From Nonomuraea sp. SYSU D8015 (lineage in GTDB: Bacteria; Actinomycetota; Actinomycetes; Streptosporangiales; Streptosporangiaceae), in NCBI RefSeq assembly GCF_008065375.1, contig NZ_VJYI01000002.1, positions 186,001 to 250,000 on the forward strand: a DNA stretch of 64,000 nt, written 5' to 3'. Position 1 is the stretch's first letter. The number at the start of each line of letters is the position of its first letter. Shown one piece after another: positions 7,423 to 15,701 of this stretch. The translations under genes were made by a program, and so were the position numbers. The notes under the pieces are model-generated. The model saw only the letters and a program-made list of their open reading frames with translations, was not told the origin of the DNA and searched no databases.

Positions 7423-8669
7423 CGCTGATGGAGGGTTACCCGCAGCACGCCGACGCCGTGCGCCTGCCCGAGGCCCCCATCCACGACGACCCGGCCGCGT
7501 TCCACAACGAGCTGCGCCGCACGTACGGGCCGGTCGTCCCGGTCCTGCTCGACGCCGACGTCCCCGCCTGGCTGGTGATCGGCTATCGCGAGCTCCACTA
7601 CGTCACCAGCCAGCCTCAGCTGTTCGGCCGCGACCCCAGGCGCTGGAACATGCTCGACCGGCTCCCCGGCGACTGGCCGGCCAGGCTGTTCGTCACCTGG
7701 CAGCCGAACCTGATGTACTCGGAGGGCGAGGAACGCCAGCGCCGCGGCGGCGCCGTCAGCGACGCCCTCGACGCCATCGAGCGCACCGAGCTGACCCGGA
7801 TCTGCGAGCTCGTCGCCGACCTCGTGACCGACCGGTTCTGCGGCGACGGCGAAGCCGACCTCGTGGCCCAGTACGCCCAGCGCATCCCGGCCGAGATCGT
7901 CACCCGCCTCTTCGGCCTGCCGGAGGTGGACCTGCCGGACCTCGTCCAGGACATCCACCACCTGCTGGACGGCGGCAAGGAGGCGGCCTCCGCCTACCCC
8001 CGGGTCCATGCCCGGATGGAACGCCTCGTGGCACTCAAGCGCGCCCGCCCCGGCCACGACGTCACCTCGCGCCTGCTCGCGCACGCCGCCCGGCTCACCG
8101 ACGAGGAGACCGTCTACGACCTGATGGTGCTGGTGGGCGCCTCCCACGCCGGGAGCGCCAACTGGATCGGCAACACGCTGCGCCTGATGCTCGTGGACGA
8201 CCACTTCTCGATGACCCTGCAGGGCGGCCGCAGCAGCGTGAGCGAGGCGCTCAACGAGGTGCTGTGGAAGGACACGCCGACCATGAACATGCCCTCGCGC
8301 TTCGCGGTACGCGACTGCGAGGTGGCCGGCCGCCGCATCCGCCGCGGCGACCTCGTCGTGCTCGGATTCGCCGCCGCCAACACCGACCCCCAGGTCCAGC
8401 CCGCCGCCCATCCTGCCGGGTCGGGCGCCAACCGCGCGCACATGTCCTTCAGCCACGGCGAGTACGGCTGCCCCTTCCCCGCCCCCGAGCTCGGGGAGAT
8501 CATCGCCAAGACGGCCGTGGAAGTCCTCCTGGACCGGCTGCCGGACGTCCATCTGGCCGTGCCGCCCGAGTCGCTCCGCTGGCGCCCTTCCCTGTGGGCG
8601 CGCACCCTGGAGTCCCTCCCCGTCCTCTTCACCCCGACGGCCCCGGTGGGGAAGATCAGCTGGCACTGA
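7419..8669 (+). CDS. cvnE: Conservon-linked cytochrome P450 with atypical motifs
   Basis: The 416-residue protein is a P450 at the end of the conservon. The heme-binding loop FSHGEYGCPF is present with ligand Cys351. Two P450 hallmarks are changed. The I-helix at 238-250 reads LVGASHAGSANWI and lacks the acid-threonine pair used for oxygen activation. The K-helix reads E280-VLW-K, so the Arg of ExxR is Trp283. This argues against ordinary monooxygenase chemistry and for a sensor, specialised or regulatory role, which is inference. GTG 7419 has GAGGGG about 8 bases upstream; ATG 7428 is the alternative. Confidence 0.85.
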   Translation: MTLMEGYPQHADAVRLPEAPIHDDPAAFHNELRRTYGPVVPVLLDADVPAWLVIGYRELHYVTSQPQLFGRDPRRWNMLDRLPGDWPARLFVTWQPNLMYSEGEERQRRGGAVSDALDAIERTELTRICELVADLVTDRFCGDGEADLVAQYAQRIPAEIVTRLFGLPEVDLPDLVQDIHHLLDGGKEAASAYPRVHARMERLVALKRARPGHDVTSRLLAHAARLTDEETVYDLMVLVGASHAGSANWIGNTLRLMLVDDHFSMTLQGGRSSVSEALNEVLWKDTPTMNMPSRFAVRDCEVAGRRIRRGDLVVLGFAAANTDPQVQPAAHPAGSGANRAHMSFSHGEYGCPFPAPELGEIIAKTAVEVLLDRLPDVHLAVPPESLRWRPSLWARTLESLPVLFTPTAPVGKISWH

Positions 8670-8689
8670 GCCCCGACGCCGGACCCGGC

Positions 8690-9349
8690 TCAGCGCCCAC
8701 CGGGCGGGCCAGAGCCCAGTCCGGCATCGCGGGCCCGGGCCACCGCCGCGGCGCGGTCATTGACGCCGAGCTTGCCGTACACGGCGCTGACGTAGTTGCG
8801 GACCGTCTTGTCGGAGACGTAGAGCCTGGAGGCGATGGCGGCGTTGGACAGCCCGCGCGCCATCAGGTCGAGGATCTCCACCTCGCGCTCAGTGAGCTCG
8901 GGCAACACCGGGTTGGCGACGGCTCGCCGGGGCTCGACCCCGACGAGCCCGGCGAGTGCCCGGGCGGCGTTCGGGCCGAAGTACGCGCCGCCGTCCCGGC
9001 AGATCTCCAGCGCCCGCAGGATCTCGGCCCGGCCCGCGCCCTTGAGGAGGTAGCCGCGGGCGCCCGCCCGTACGGCCGCGGCCAGCGAGTCGTCGGACTC
9101 CAGCATGGTCAGGACCACGATCGCGACCTCCGGCAGCTCCTCCAGCAAGCGTCTGGTCGCCTCGACGCCGTTCATGACCGGCATGTGCAGATCCATCAGG
9201 ACGATGTCGGGAGCGAGCCGCACGGCCAGCTCGACGGCCTCGGCCCCGTCACCCGCCTCGCCCACGACCGTGACACCGGGCCGGCCGGAGAGCGCCGCGA
9301 CCAGCCCTTCCCGATACATGGGATGGTCATCGACGATCAGCACACGCAT
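8690..9349 (-). CDS. NarL/LuxR-family response regulator
   Basis: The 219-residue protein has a receiver domain (residues 1-120) with acidic pocket Asp7/Asp8, phospho-acceptor Asp53 in VLMDLHMP, and the switch Lys in GYLLKGAGR. The C-terminal LuxR-type helix-turn-helix contains LTEREVEILDLMARGLSN and VSDKTVRNYVS. It lies 3 bases downstream of the kinase gene and forms a two-component system with it. The dyads at 11340-11388 upstream of the kinase gene are candidate binding sites. The target function is unknown. Confidence 0.93.
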   Translation of the reverse strand: MRVLIVDDHPMYREGLVAALSGRPGVTVVGEAGDGAEAVELAVRLAPDIVLMDLHMPVMNGVEATRRLLEELPEVAIVVLTMLESDDSLAAAVRAGARGYLLKGAGRAEILRALEICRDGGAYFGPNAARALAGLVGVEPRRAVANPVLPELTEREVEILDLMARGLSNAAIASRLYVSDKTVRNYVSAVYGKLGVNDRAAAVARARDAGLGSGPPGGR

Positions 9350-9352
9350 GTC

Positions 9353-11344
9353 TCACACCTCGGCTCTCGGCAGGCGCACGCGGATCTCCGTGCCGCCGCC
9401 GGCTGCAGTAAGAATCTCGCATTTCCCGTCGAGCTGGGCAGCGGCCTCGGCCATGGACTCCAGGCCCACGCCCTGCCGCCACCACCCGGTGCCGGAGCCG
9501 GCCATGCCCACGCCGTCGTCCCGTACCGAGAAGTGCAGTGCGTCCGGCGCCAGGTCCAGTTCGATGTCGCAACCGCTGGCCCGCGCGTGCCGGGCGGCGT
9601 TGGCCAGCGCCTCGCCCACGATGCGCAGAACCGCCGCCTCGATGGCGGCGGGAAGCGGGGGCAGGCCGTGCTCGGGGAGGCGCAACCGGACCGTCAGCCC
9701 GGGCCGGTCGAACCCGGCAGCCTGTGCGCGCAGCGCCTCGGCCAATCCGAGATCGTCCAGGGCGGACGGGCCGAGGCCGTCCACGATGCGACGGACGTCG
9801 CCCACGGCGCCGGCCAGCCACGTGCCGCACCGCTCGGCGAGCGCACTCGCCGCGGCCGGATCGCTCGCCACCAGATCTCGAAGGGTCTCCAGTTGCAGGT
9901 GCACGGCCGACAGGCTCGGCCCGAGGTGATCGTGCAGATCCCGGCGCAGCCGGCGGCGCTCCTCGGCGCGCGCGGCGACCAGCGCCCGCCTCGACCGGTC
10001 CAGGTCCGCGGCGAGCCGGGCGGCGTGCGCGGCCGCACCCGCCTGCCCGGCCAGAACGTGCAAAAGCCGCGCCTCGGCGGGGCGGAACCCGCCGGCGCGC
10101 GGCCGGGTCAGCAGCAGTTCCCCGACCGCTTCCCCGGCATGCATCAAGGGCACCCGCACCGGGTCCGCGCCAAGCTCCTCTCCGTGGCGGGACTCCGGCC
10201 CGTCCAGCACCACCACCCACACGGCGGGGACTCGCAGGATCCTGGCCACCTCACCGGCCAGCCGTTCGAGGGCCTCGGCCGGGGCCGCCGCGGTCTCCAG
10301 GGTGGCGCCCAGCCGGCCCAGCGCGTCGTACGGGTCCGCGGCGTCGCCGTACAGCAACCGCTGTACCCCTCTCTGCAGGAACCTGTGCATGGGTGCCACG
10401 CCGATCGCCACCACCGCCGCGGCGACGAGAGGAGCCCCCACGCTGCGCCCGAGGAGATCTCCGAGCAGCGCGACGACCACCGCGTAACAGAGGGCGATCT
10501 CGGCTGACATGAGCGCCCAGACCAGCCCACGGCGCAGGACGGTCTCCATGTCCCACATCCGATATCGCTGGATCGCGAGCACCACGGAGATCGGCAATGG
10601 CAGGGCCGAGGCCGCCAGCAGCACCCCCGCACCACGCGCCTCGACCGCCTGGGCGACCACCAGCAGGAGCACGGTCCCTGCCATCCCGGCGGCCACCCAG
10701 GCCAGCTGACCACGCTCGTCGCCCACGGCACGGCGGAGGCGGACGCCCAGGGACGCGAGCCCGCCCAGGGACGCGATCGCGACCATGGCCAGGCAGACCG
10801 GGAGCACCGCCGCGGCGCCCGCCACGCCCACCGGATTGGCCAACCCGCTGCCGGCCAGCGCCTGATCGTCGCTGTCCTGCCACGGCAGCAGGGCCCACGC
10901 CGCCGATCCCACCACCACGGAGGCGCACCCGACGTACATCAACGGGCGGAACACCCCGGTCGGCCGCTCGCCCGAGGGCAGCCAGTAAGGGACGACGGCC
11001 GCCACGATCACGTACGCGGGCAGCCAGCTCCACACCGACAGCCAAAGCATGATCAGGTGGCCGGGCCAGCCCCGTCCGGCCGCGATGGCGGCGTACTCGC
11101 CGGTGAAGACACTGGTCGCGGCGCTCGCGCTCACCGCGACGAAGAGCCGGCCCAGCGTCGTCCGGTCGCGCCGGATGAGGAACGCGCCGGGCGGGCCGTA
11201 CACCATGGCCGTGATCGAGATCCACAGCCAGTAGTCGTCGGCGAACCCCAGCGGCGACTGCAGCCGCAGGACGAACCCTGCCAGAGTCGCCACGGCGGCG
11301 GCTCCCGCCACCAAGTCCCCTATCATCACCTGACGCGAACGCAT
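9353..11344 (-). CDS. Multi-helix sensor histidine kinase (HisKA_3 type)
   Basis: The 663-residue membrane kinase has about ten hydrophobic helices over residues 8-320. A soluble GAF-like region (about 340-440) follows, then a HisKA_3 dimerisation segment with His471 in RRDLHDHLGPSLS. The ATPase domain carries N-box IVGEALANAARHA and G-box VRDDGVGM. The tail IRVRLPRAEV ends 3 bases before the response regulator gene. The many N-terminal helices suggest sensing within or at the membrane. ATG 11342-11344 is used; the Met at residue 7 is an alternative. Confidence 0.92.
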   Translation of the reverse strand: MRSRQVMIGDLVAGAAAVATLAGFVLRLQSPLGFADDYWLWISITAMVYGPPGAFLIRRDRTTLGRLFVAVSASAATSVFTGEYAAIAAGRGWPGHLIMLWLSVWSWLPAYVIVAAVVPYWLPSGERPTGVFRPLMYVGCASVVVGSAAWALLPWQDSDDQALAGSGLANPVGVAGAAAVLPVCLAMVAIASLGGLASLGVRLRRAVGDERGQLAWVAAGMAGTVLLLVVAQAVEARGAGVLLAASALPLPISVVLAIQRYRMWDMETVLRRGLVWALMSAEIALCYAVVVALLGDLLGRSVGAPLVAAAVVAIGVAPMHRFLQRGVQRLLYGDAADPYDALGRLGATLETAAAPAEALERLAGEVARILRVPAVWVVVLDGPESRHGEELGADPVRVPLMHAGEAVGELLLTRPRAGGFRPAEARLLHVLAGQAGAAAHAARLAADLDRSRRALVAARAEERRRLRRDLHDHLGPSLSAVHLQLETLRDLVASDPAAASALAERCGTWLAGAVGDVRRIVDGLGPSALDDLGLAEALRAQAAGFDRPGLTVRLRLPEHGLPPLPAAIEAAVLRIVGEALANAARHARASGCDIELDLAPDALHFSVRDDGVGMAGSGTGWWRQGVGLESMAEAAAQLDGKCEILTAAGGGTEIRVRLPRAEV

Positions 11345-11388
11345 AGGGAGAATTGTCCGCTATGCGATGTCCCAACCACACGGGACAT
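11340..11388. promoter_or_regulatory. Two adjacent dyads between a kinase gene and a membrane gene
   Basis: CGCATAG (11340-11346) and CTATGCG (11360-11366) are inverted arms 13 bases apart. Immediately beside them, ATGTCCC (11367-11373) and GGGACAT (11382-11388) are inverted arms 8 bases apart. They occupy the 154-base divergent gap between the kinase and the membrane gene at 11499. LuxR-type response regulators bind such dyads, so autoregulation plus control of the divergent gene is a reasonable inference. Confidence 0.5.
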
Positions 11389-11498
11389 TTCGTCCCTATT
11401 CGGGGAGGAGGCAGCCGCCTCAAGCGGCCCGGGACAGGACTCCGCCAATGTTCTCGGCATGCGGCACATGGGCCGCGATCTACCGAGGAGTACCAACC

Positions 11499-12155
11499 AT
11501 GAGCACGTCCCCCACCATCCGCAGGCCCTTCCTGCTCACCACGGCGATCGTCGCAGGCCCGCTCGCCGGAGCGCTCTACTTCGTGACCGATCAGGCCGGC
11601 CTCCCCAGGACAGAGGCGGCGGACTACCTCGCCCAGGTGGCCGCCGACCGGAGCGCCTATGCGATCAGCACCCTGCTCTACATGGTCTTCGTCGGCTGCT
11701 TCATCCCCACGGGGCTGGCCGTGATGCGGGTGCTACGCGACCGTGCGCCTCTGGCGGCGACGATCTCCGGCGTGCTGCTCGCGCTGGCCGGCGCGCTCGG
11801 CCTGATCGTGTCGGGCATGCGGCCGATCGTCCTGGCCTTGGCCCCCGAGGGCCCGGTCGTCGCCGAGGCCGCCGCGGCCTACCAGCGGTATCAGGCCTCC
11901 CCGTGGTTCGACTTCGTCATGCTGCCCATGCTGGCCTCGGTCCTGATCGGGCTGGTCGTGCTGGCCGCCACGATCCTGCGGACCGGCGCCCTCCCGCGGT
12001 GGACGGCCGCCCTCCTGGTGGGTGGATTCGTCCTGTCCAGCGGTGAGTTCCCTCCGGCCGTCACGATCCTGGGTGGAGTGATGCAGCTGGCCGGCTTCGT
12101 ACCGCTGGCCGGCCGGCTCGTCACCGAGCGCCGGGCGGAGCCCGCTCTCACCTGA
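11499..12155 (+). CDS. Hypothetical integral membrane protein divergent from the two-component system
   Basis: This 218-residue protein has about six hydrophobic helices, including FLLTTAIVAGPLAGALYFV, LLYMVFVGCFIPTGLAVM, ISGVLLALAGALGLIVSG and FVMLPMLASVLIGLVVLAAT. No catalytic motif is visible. GAGGAG 9-10 bases before ATG 11499 fixes the start. It is transcribed away from the sensor kinase across a region with two dyads, so it is a candidate target of that system. The family is not recognised. Confidence 0.65.
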   Translation: MSTSPTIRRPFLLTTAIVAGPLAGALYFVTDQAGLPRTEAADYLAQVAADRSAYAISTLLYMVFVGCFIPTGLAVMRVLRDRAPLAATISGVLLALAGALGLIVSGMRPIVLALAPEGPVVAEAAAAYQRYQASPWFDFVMLPMLASVLIGLVVLAATILRTGALPRWTAALLVGGFVLSSGEFPPAVTILGGVMQLAGFVPLAGRLVTERRAEPALT

Positions 12156-12309
12156 TGTCCACGCGCGGCCGCACTTCCATGGAACGCAGAAACGACATTG
12201 TCCTGACCTGCGCCGACATACCGGAGCGCGCTCTGCACCCCTAGATATTGAAAGCGCGAAACACACTAATTCACACGCATTTTATGTGGCATTTCATTAC
12301 GATGCCGCC

Positions 12310-13236
12310 ATGAAATCATTACTCGCCGTTCTCACGATCGGCACGCTAAGTGTTTTACCCGCTACGGCCGCAGCCGCCGACGCCGAATCCACTAGGTCGC
12401 TGAACGTAGTGGCGATGGGCGACTCCTACGGGTCCGGCACCGGCGCCGGCGACTACGAGCCGGGCACCGAAGGCGGCTGCTTCCGCAGCGCCAACTCCTA
12501 CTCCTCCGTCATCGTCAACGAACTCCGCCAGCGGGGCAAGCAGGTGAATTTCACGAACGTCACCTGCAGCGGCTCGGCGATCAGAACACTGCGGGAATCG
12601 TTCAAAGGCGAGCCCCCTCAGTTCGACGCGCTCAAGCACAACACCAACGTGGTCATGCTGAGCATCGGCACCGGCGATATCGATTTCGCCGGATTCGGCG
12701 GACTGTGCATCCAGGCGGACTGCTCCGGCGCGCCCGCCGCGGCGATCAGAGACCTGCTGCCGGGCATGGGCGAGAAGCTGAAGGCTCTCCTGATCGACAT
12801 CAAGGCCCGCAGCCCGCGGGCCAAGATCGTGCTCACCGGGTACGGGCAGCAGGTCACACCAGGCGAGAACGCCCAGGGCGTCCCGCTGGACCCGATCTGC
12901 GACAGCCAGGTGTTCAGCGCACAGGAGCGACTGGAAGGCAACCAGGTCGCGAGAGAACTCGACGCGACGCTGAAGAATGCCACGTGGGCCGCCAAGACAC
13001 AGGGGGTCAACGTCCGGTTCGTCAGCCCCTATGTGAATTCGGTCAATCTCCGGCCCGAGTTCGAGGGCCATTCGTTGTGCCAGGCCGAGCCGCCCTTCTA
13101 CCGGGGATTCGACGCACTGGCTCCTGGCCAGGAGGGCATCGACGCGGTCCTGCACCTCAACCAGCAGGGACAGGCGGCCATGGCCGACCTGGTCCAACGT
13201 AAGATCCCCTTCTTGGCCGGCCCGGCGACGCTCTGA
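12310..13236 (+). CDS. Secreted SGNH/GDSL-type hydrolase
   Basis: The 308-residue protein starts with a signal peptide (MKSLLAVLTIGTLSVLPATA, likely cleaved after an Ala run near residue 23). The SGNH block I follows as MGDSYGSGTG with nucleophile Ser39. The oxyanion blocks appear to be TCSGSAI and LSIGTGDIDF, and the catalytic His is probably in DAVLHLNQQG. Several cysteines (CFRS, TCSG, LCIQADC, ICDS, LCQA) suggest disulfides outside the cell. Such enzymes cleave lipid or carbohydrate esters. ATG 12310 is preferred because GTG 12286 would place eight polar residues ahead of the signal. A strong hairpin follows. Confidence 0.85.
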   Translation: MKSLLAVLTIGTLSVLPATAAAADAESTRSLNVVAMGDSYGSGTGAGDYEPGTEGGCFRSANSYSSVIVNELRQRGKQVNFTNVTCSGSAIRTLRESFKGEPPQFDALKHNTNVVMLSIGTGDIDFAGFGGLCIQADCSGAPAAAIRDLLPGMGEKLKALLIDIKARSPRAKIVLTGYGQQVTPGENAQGVPLDPICDSQVFSAQERLEGNQVARELDATLKNATWAAKTQGVNVRFVSPYVNSVNLRPEFEGHSLCQAEPPFYRGFDALAPGQEGIDAVLHLNQQGQAAMADLVQRKIPFLAGPATL

Positions 13237-13263
13237 AAGCCGGTCGATCGAAAAATGTGTCTT

Positions 13264-13292
13264 GGCCCCGGAAATGCGGGAGCTCCGGGGCC
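13264..13292. terminator. Bidirectional terminator hairpin
   Basis: GGCCCCGGA (13264-13272) and TCCGGGGCC (13284-13292) are perfect 9-base arms around an 11-base loop. The hairpin lies between the convergent SGNH hydrolase and MarR genes, 28 bases past one stop and 1 base past the other. There is no clear U tract, as is usual for actinomycete terminators. Confidence 0.75.
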
Positions 13293-13293
13293 T

Positions 13294-13806
13294 TCACATA
13301 CGTGGGGTCGTCCTCTTCACGAGATCTCCGCCTGGCGCCTCTGAGACCTCCCCGGCTTCCGACAGGTGGGCGAGGACGGTCGCGGCGATCGTCCCCAGTG
13401 CCTGGATCTGCTCGGGGGAGAGCAGATCGATGAAATGGCGGCGGACGGACTCGACATGAGCCGGAGCGGCCTCCTGGATGGCGCGCAGGCCGCCTTCAGT
13501 CAGCACGATCATCGCCCCTCGGGCGTCGCCCTCGAACTCCTCCCGCCTGACCAGCCCTCGCTGCTCCATCCGGGAGATGTGCCGTGACAGGCGGCTCTTC
13601 GACCACAGCATGCGATCGGCCAGTTTGGTGAGCCGCCATCGATGGTCCTCGGTGGACGTCAGCGCCGAAAGAACGTCGTAGTCGGGGGCCGACAGCCCCG
13701 AGTCACGCATGAGATCCCGGCTGACCTGCGCATCCAGGAGCAGCCGCATCCTCCGGTAGCCGATCCAGGCCCTGAACTCGGCGTCGTCCAACCAGCGTGG
13801 CTCCAT
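13294..13806 (-). CDS. MarR-family regulator
   Basis: The 170-residue protein has the winged helix of MarR proteins. The recognition helix region is LADRMLWSKSRLSRHISRME (about residues 74-93) and the wing contains LVRREEFEGDARGAMIVLT. Flanking helices provide the dimer interface. ATG 13804-13806 is preferred, with a TTG at 13836 as the longer option. It is divergent from the LLM oxidoreductase across a 76-base gap with two palindromes, so it probably represses that gene and itself. The inducer is unknown. Confidence 0.88.
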   Translation of the reverse strand: MEPRWLDDAEFRAWIGYRRMRLLLDAQVSRDLMRDSGLSAPDYDVLSALTSTEDHRWRLTKLADRMLWSKSRLSRHISRMEQRGLVRREEFEGDARGAMIVLTEGGLRAIQEAAPAHVESVRRHFIDLLSPEQIQALGTIAATVLAHLSEAGEVSEAPGGDLVKRTTPRM

Positions 13807-13817
13807 GTCCGCCGAGT

Positions 13818-13862
13818 TTAGTTGACGTGTAACCAACCTCAGTCTTAAGTTTACAGGTAAAC
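13818..13862. promoter_or_regulatory. Paired palindromes, candidate MarR operators
   Basis: GTTTAC-AG-GTAAAC is a perfect 14-base inverted repeat at 13849-13862. A 19-base imperfect palindrome, TTAGTTGACGTGTAACCAA, spans 13818-13836. Both fall in the gap between the divergent MarR and LLM genes. They are the size and symmetry that MarR dimers bind. Dual sites would allow control of both promoters. Confidence 0.5.
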
Positions 13863-13882
13863 CACAGACTTAGGGAGTGGTC

Positions 13883-14728
13883 GTGTTCGGATTGGGCATC
13901 TCGACCTCGGCGGCGCCTGGGGCCGACCCGGCAGGGGACGCGCGGGCGGCCGAGGAACTCGGGTTCGACTTCGTCTCGGCCTCGGACCATCCCTGCGGGA
14001 GCGCGCCATCGTACGAGGTGTGGACGATGCTGACCTGGGTCGCGGCCGCCACCTCGAGGATCAAGGTGGCCACGCGGGTGCTGGGAGTGCCGTACCGATC
14101 GCCCGCGATGGTGGCCAAAATGGCCGAGAGCCTGCACCGGCTCTCCGGCGGCCGGCTGATCCTGGGGCTCGGCGGCGGTTACTCGGATGAGGAGTTCCGG
14201 GCGTTCGGGCTCGGGGTGCCCACGGCGCGGGAGAAGGTCGACGGCATGGTGGAGGCGATCCACATCATCCGGGGCCTCTGGTCAGAACCTCGCTTCACGT
14301 TCGAGGGCACCCGCTACCACACCCACGATGCCGCCATGGAGCCGAAGCCGGCCGGCCCCATCCCGATCTGGCTCGGCACGTACGGCAAGCGGGCCCTGGA
14401 GGCGACCGGCCGGCTGGCCGACGGCTGGATCCCGTCCCTCGGCTTCGCCCCACCGGAGCAGGCGGCCGTCATGCGGGAGCGCGTCCTGTCCCACGGACGT
14501 GCCGTGGAGTGCGTCTACAACGTGTCCTTCCGCATCGGCGGCCGCGCGGGCGAGGAGGCGGTGGTGGCGGGCTCGGCGCAGGAGGTGACCGACCGGCTCG
14601 CCGGATTCATCGGCCTGGGGTTCACGTCGATGAACTTCACGCCCGTCGGCCCGAACCCCCGCGAGCAGGCCGAACGCCTGGCCACGGATGTCCTTCCGCT
14701 GCTACGCCTCGCCGGCCCCGGATCTTGA
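13883..14728 (+). CDS. LLM-class F420-dependent oxidoreductase
   Basis: The 281-residue protein is a luciferase-like monooxygenase-fold enzyme that uses reduced F420 or flavin. Typical segments are the FGLGISTSAAPG start, DFVSASDHP, VLGVPYRSPAMVAKMAESL, the glycine-rich LILGLGGGYSDEEF and the C-terminal GFTSMNFTPVGPN. GTG 13883 is chosen because AGGGAG lies 5 bases upstream; a GTG at 13877 would overlap that site. It is divergent from a MarR gene, so it may belong to a stress or detoxification response. The substrate is unknown. Confidence 0.87.
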   Translation: MFGLGISTSAAPGADPAGDARAAEELGFDFVSASDHPCGSAPSYEVWTMLTWVAAATSRIKVATRVLGVPYRSPAMVAKMAESLHRLSGGRLILGLGGGYSDEEFRAFGLGVPTAREKVDGMVEAIHIIRGLWSEPRFTFEGTRYHTHDAAMEPKPAGPIPIWLGTYGKRALEATGRLADGWIPSLGFAPPEQAAVMRERVLSHGRAVECVYNVSFRIGGRAGEEAVVAGSAQEVTDRLAGFIGLGFTSMNFTPVGPNPREQAERLATDVLPLLRLAGPGS

Positions 14729-14753
14729 GAGAGTGGCGCGGGCCGTCAACCCC

Positions 14754-14880
14754 TCACCTGTACCAGCTGTCGCCGGACGAAGCCGCCCGGCGCTCCAGAT
14801 AATCTTCCAGCGACCTGGCGACCCGCTTGCGTTCGCCGGTTTCGTGATCCCACACGTACACATCGTCCGACCGTTTGGCC
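14754..14880 (-). pseudogene. C-terminal remnant of a SUKH/SMI1-like gene
   Basis: The minus strand encodes about 40 residues, AKRSDDVYVWDHETGERKRV and then ARSLEDYLERRAASSGDSWYR, before a TGA at 14754-14756. The VWDHETGE...SLEDYL pattern is like the C-terminal end of SMI1/KNR4 (SUKH) immunity-type proteins. Upstream of about 14880 the frame runs through the antisense of the next gene and loses any protein-like character. The 5' part of this gene is therefore missing. The family call is tentative; the truncation is clearer than the identity. Confidence 0.5.
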
Positions 14881-15633
14881 GGGACCCGGACGCGGCTCGC
14901 CATCGGCGACCTCGCCGATCCCGACGCGCTCCAGCGGGCCTGCACAGGCGCCGACGCCGTTTTCGGCCTGTCGGTGCCGTTCGGCGAGGGCGGCAAGGAT
15001 GAGGAGGTCGCGCAGGGACGACTGCTCGTCGACACCGCCGCCCGCCTCGACGTCCACCTGGTGTACTCCTCTGTGCGCGGCGGCGACCGGACGGTGGCCG
15101 CCGACATCGACCACGCCGACAGCAAGCAGCTCATCGAGGCGTATCTGCGCGAGCAGCCGGTGCGCGCGACGGTGCTCGGGCCGGTGTACTTCATGGAGAA
15201 CGTGCTCAACCTCGGCTTCAGCCGGCTCGGCGACGGCATGCTCGCCAATCCGCTGACTCCCGGCAAGCCGCTCGACCAGGCGAGCGTGCTGGACATCGCC
15301 GGCATGGCCGTCCATGCCATCGAGAACCCCGACGAGCTCGTCGGCGAGCGGATCGACATCGCGTCCGATCGCGTCACCGGGCAGGAGGCGGCCCGGATTC
15401 TGAGCGAGGTGCTCGGCCGGGATATCCCCTACCAGCAGCTGCCGCTGGACATGGTGCGGCAGTGGGCCGGCGAGGAGGTGGCCACGATGTTCGAGAGTTT
15501 CGAGAACAACACCGATTTCCTCGACATCGAGACCCTGCACGCCACATACCCCGCCGTGCGCTGGCACAGCTACGCCGAGTGGGCCAAGACGGTGGACTGG
15601 GACAGAGTCCTCGCAGGCGATCTCAGGCAGTAG
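14875..15633 (+). pseudogene. NmrA-like NAD(P)-binding protein, 5'-truncated
   Basis: About 250 residues match the NmrA/SDR-a5 type, which binds NAD(P) as a reductase or redox-sensing regulator. The visible part starts at the IGDLADPDALQRACTGADAV motif and includes VYSSVRGGD, LGPVYFMENVL and the C-terminal substrate domain. Family members begin about 45 residues earlier with a GxTGxxG Rossmann strand, which is absent here. The only nearby start is TTG 14875. The 5' end was apparently lost in the event that created the SUKH-like remnant on the other strand. A truncated protein could be made but could not bind the cofactor normally. Confidence 0.7.
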
Positions 15634-15701
15634 TTGGTTGCGCCTCCCGAGCCGCGACCGGAACTCAGCCCATAAGTCCGACCCCGACGATCACGAACTT
15701 G

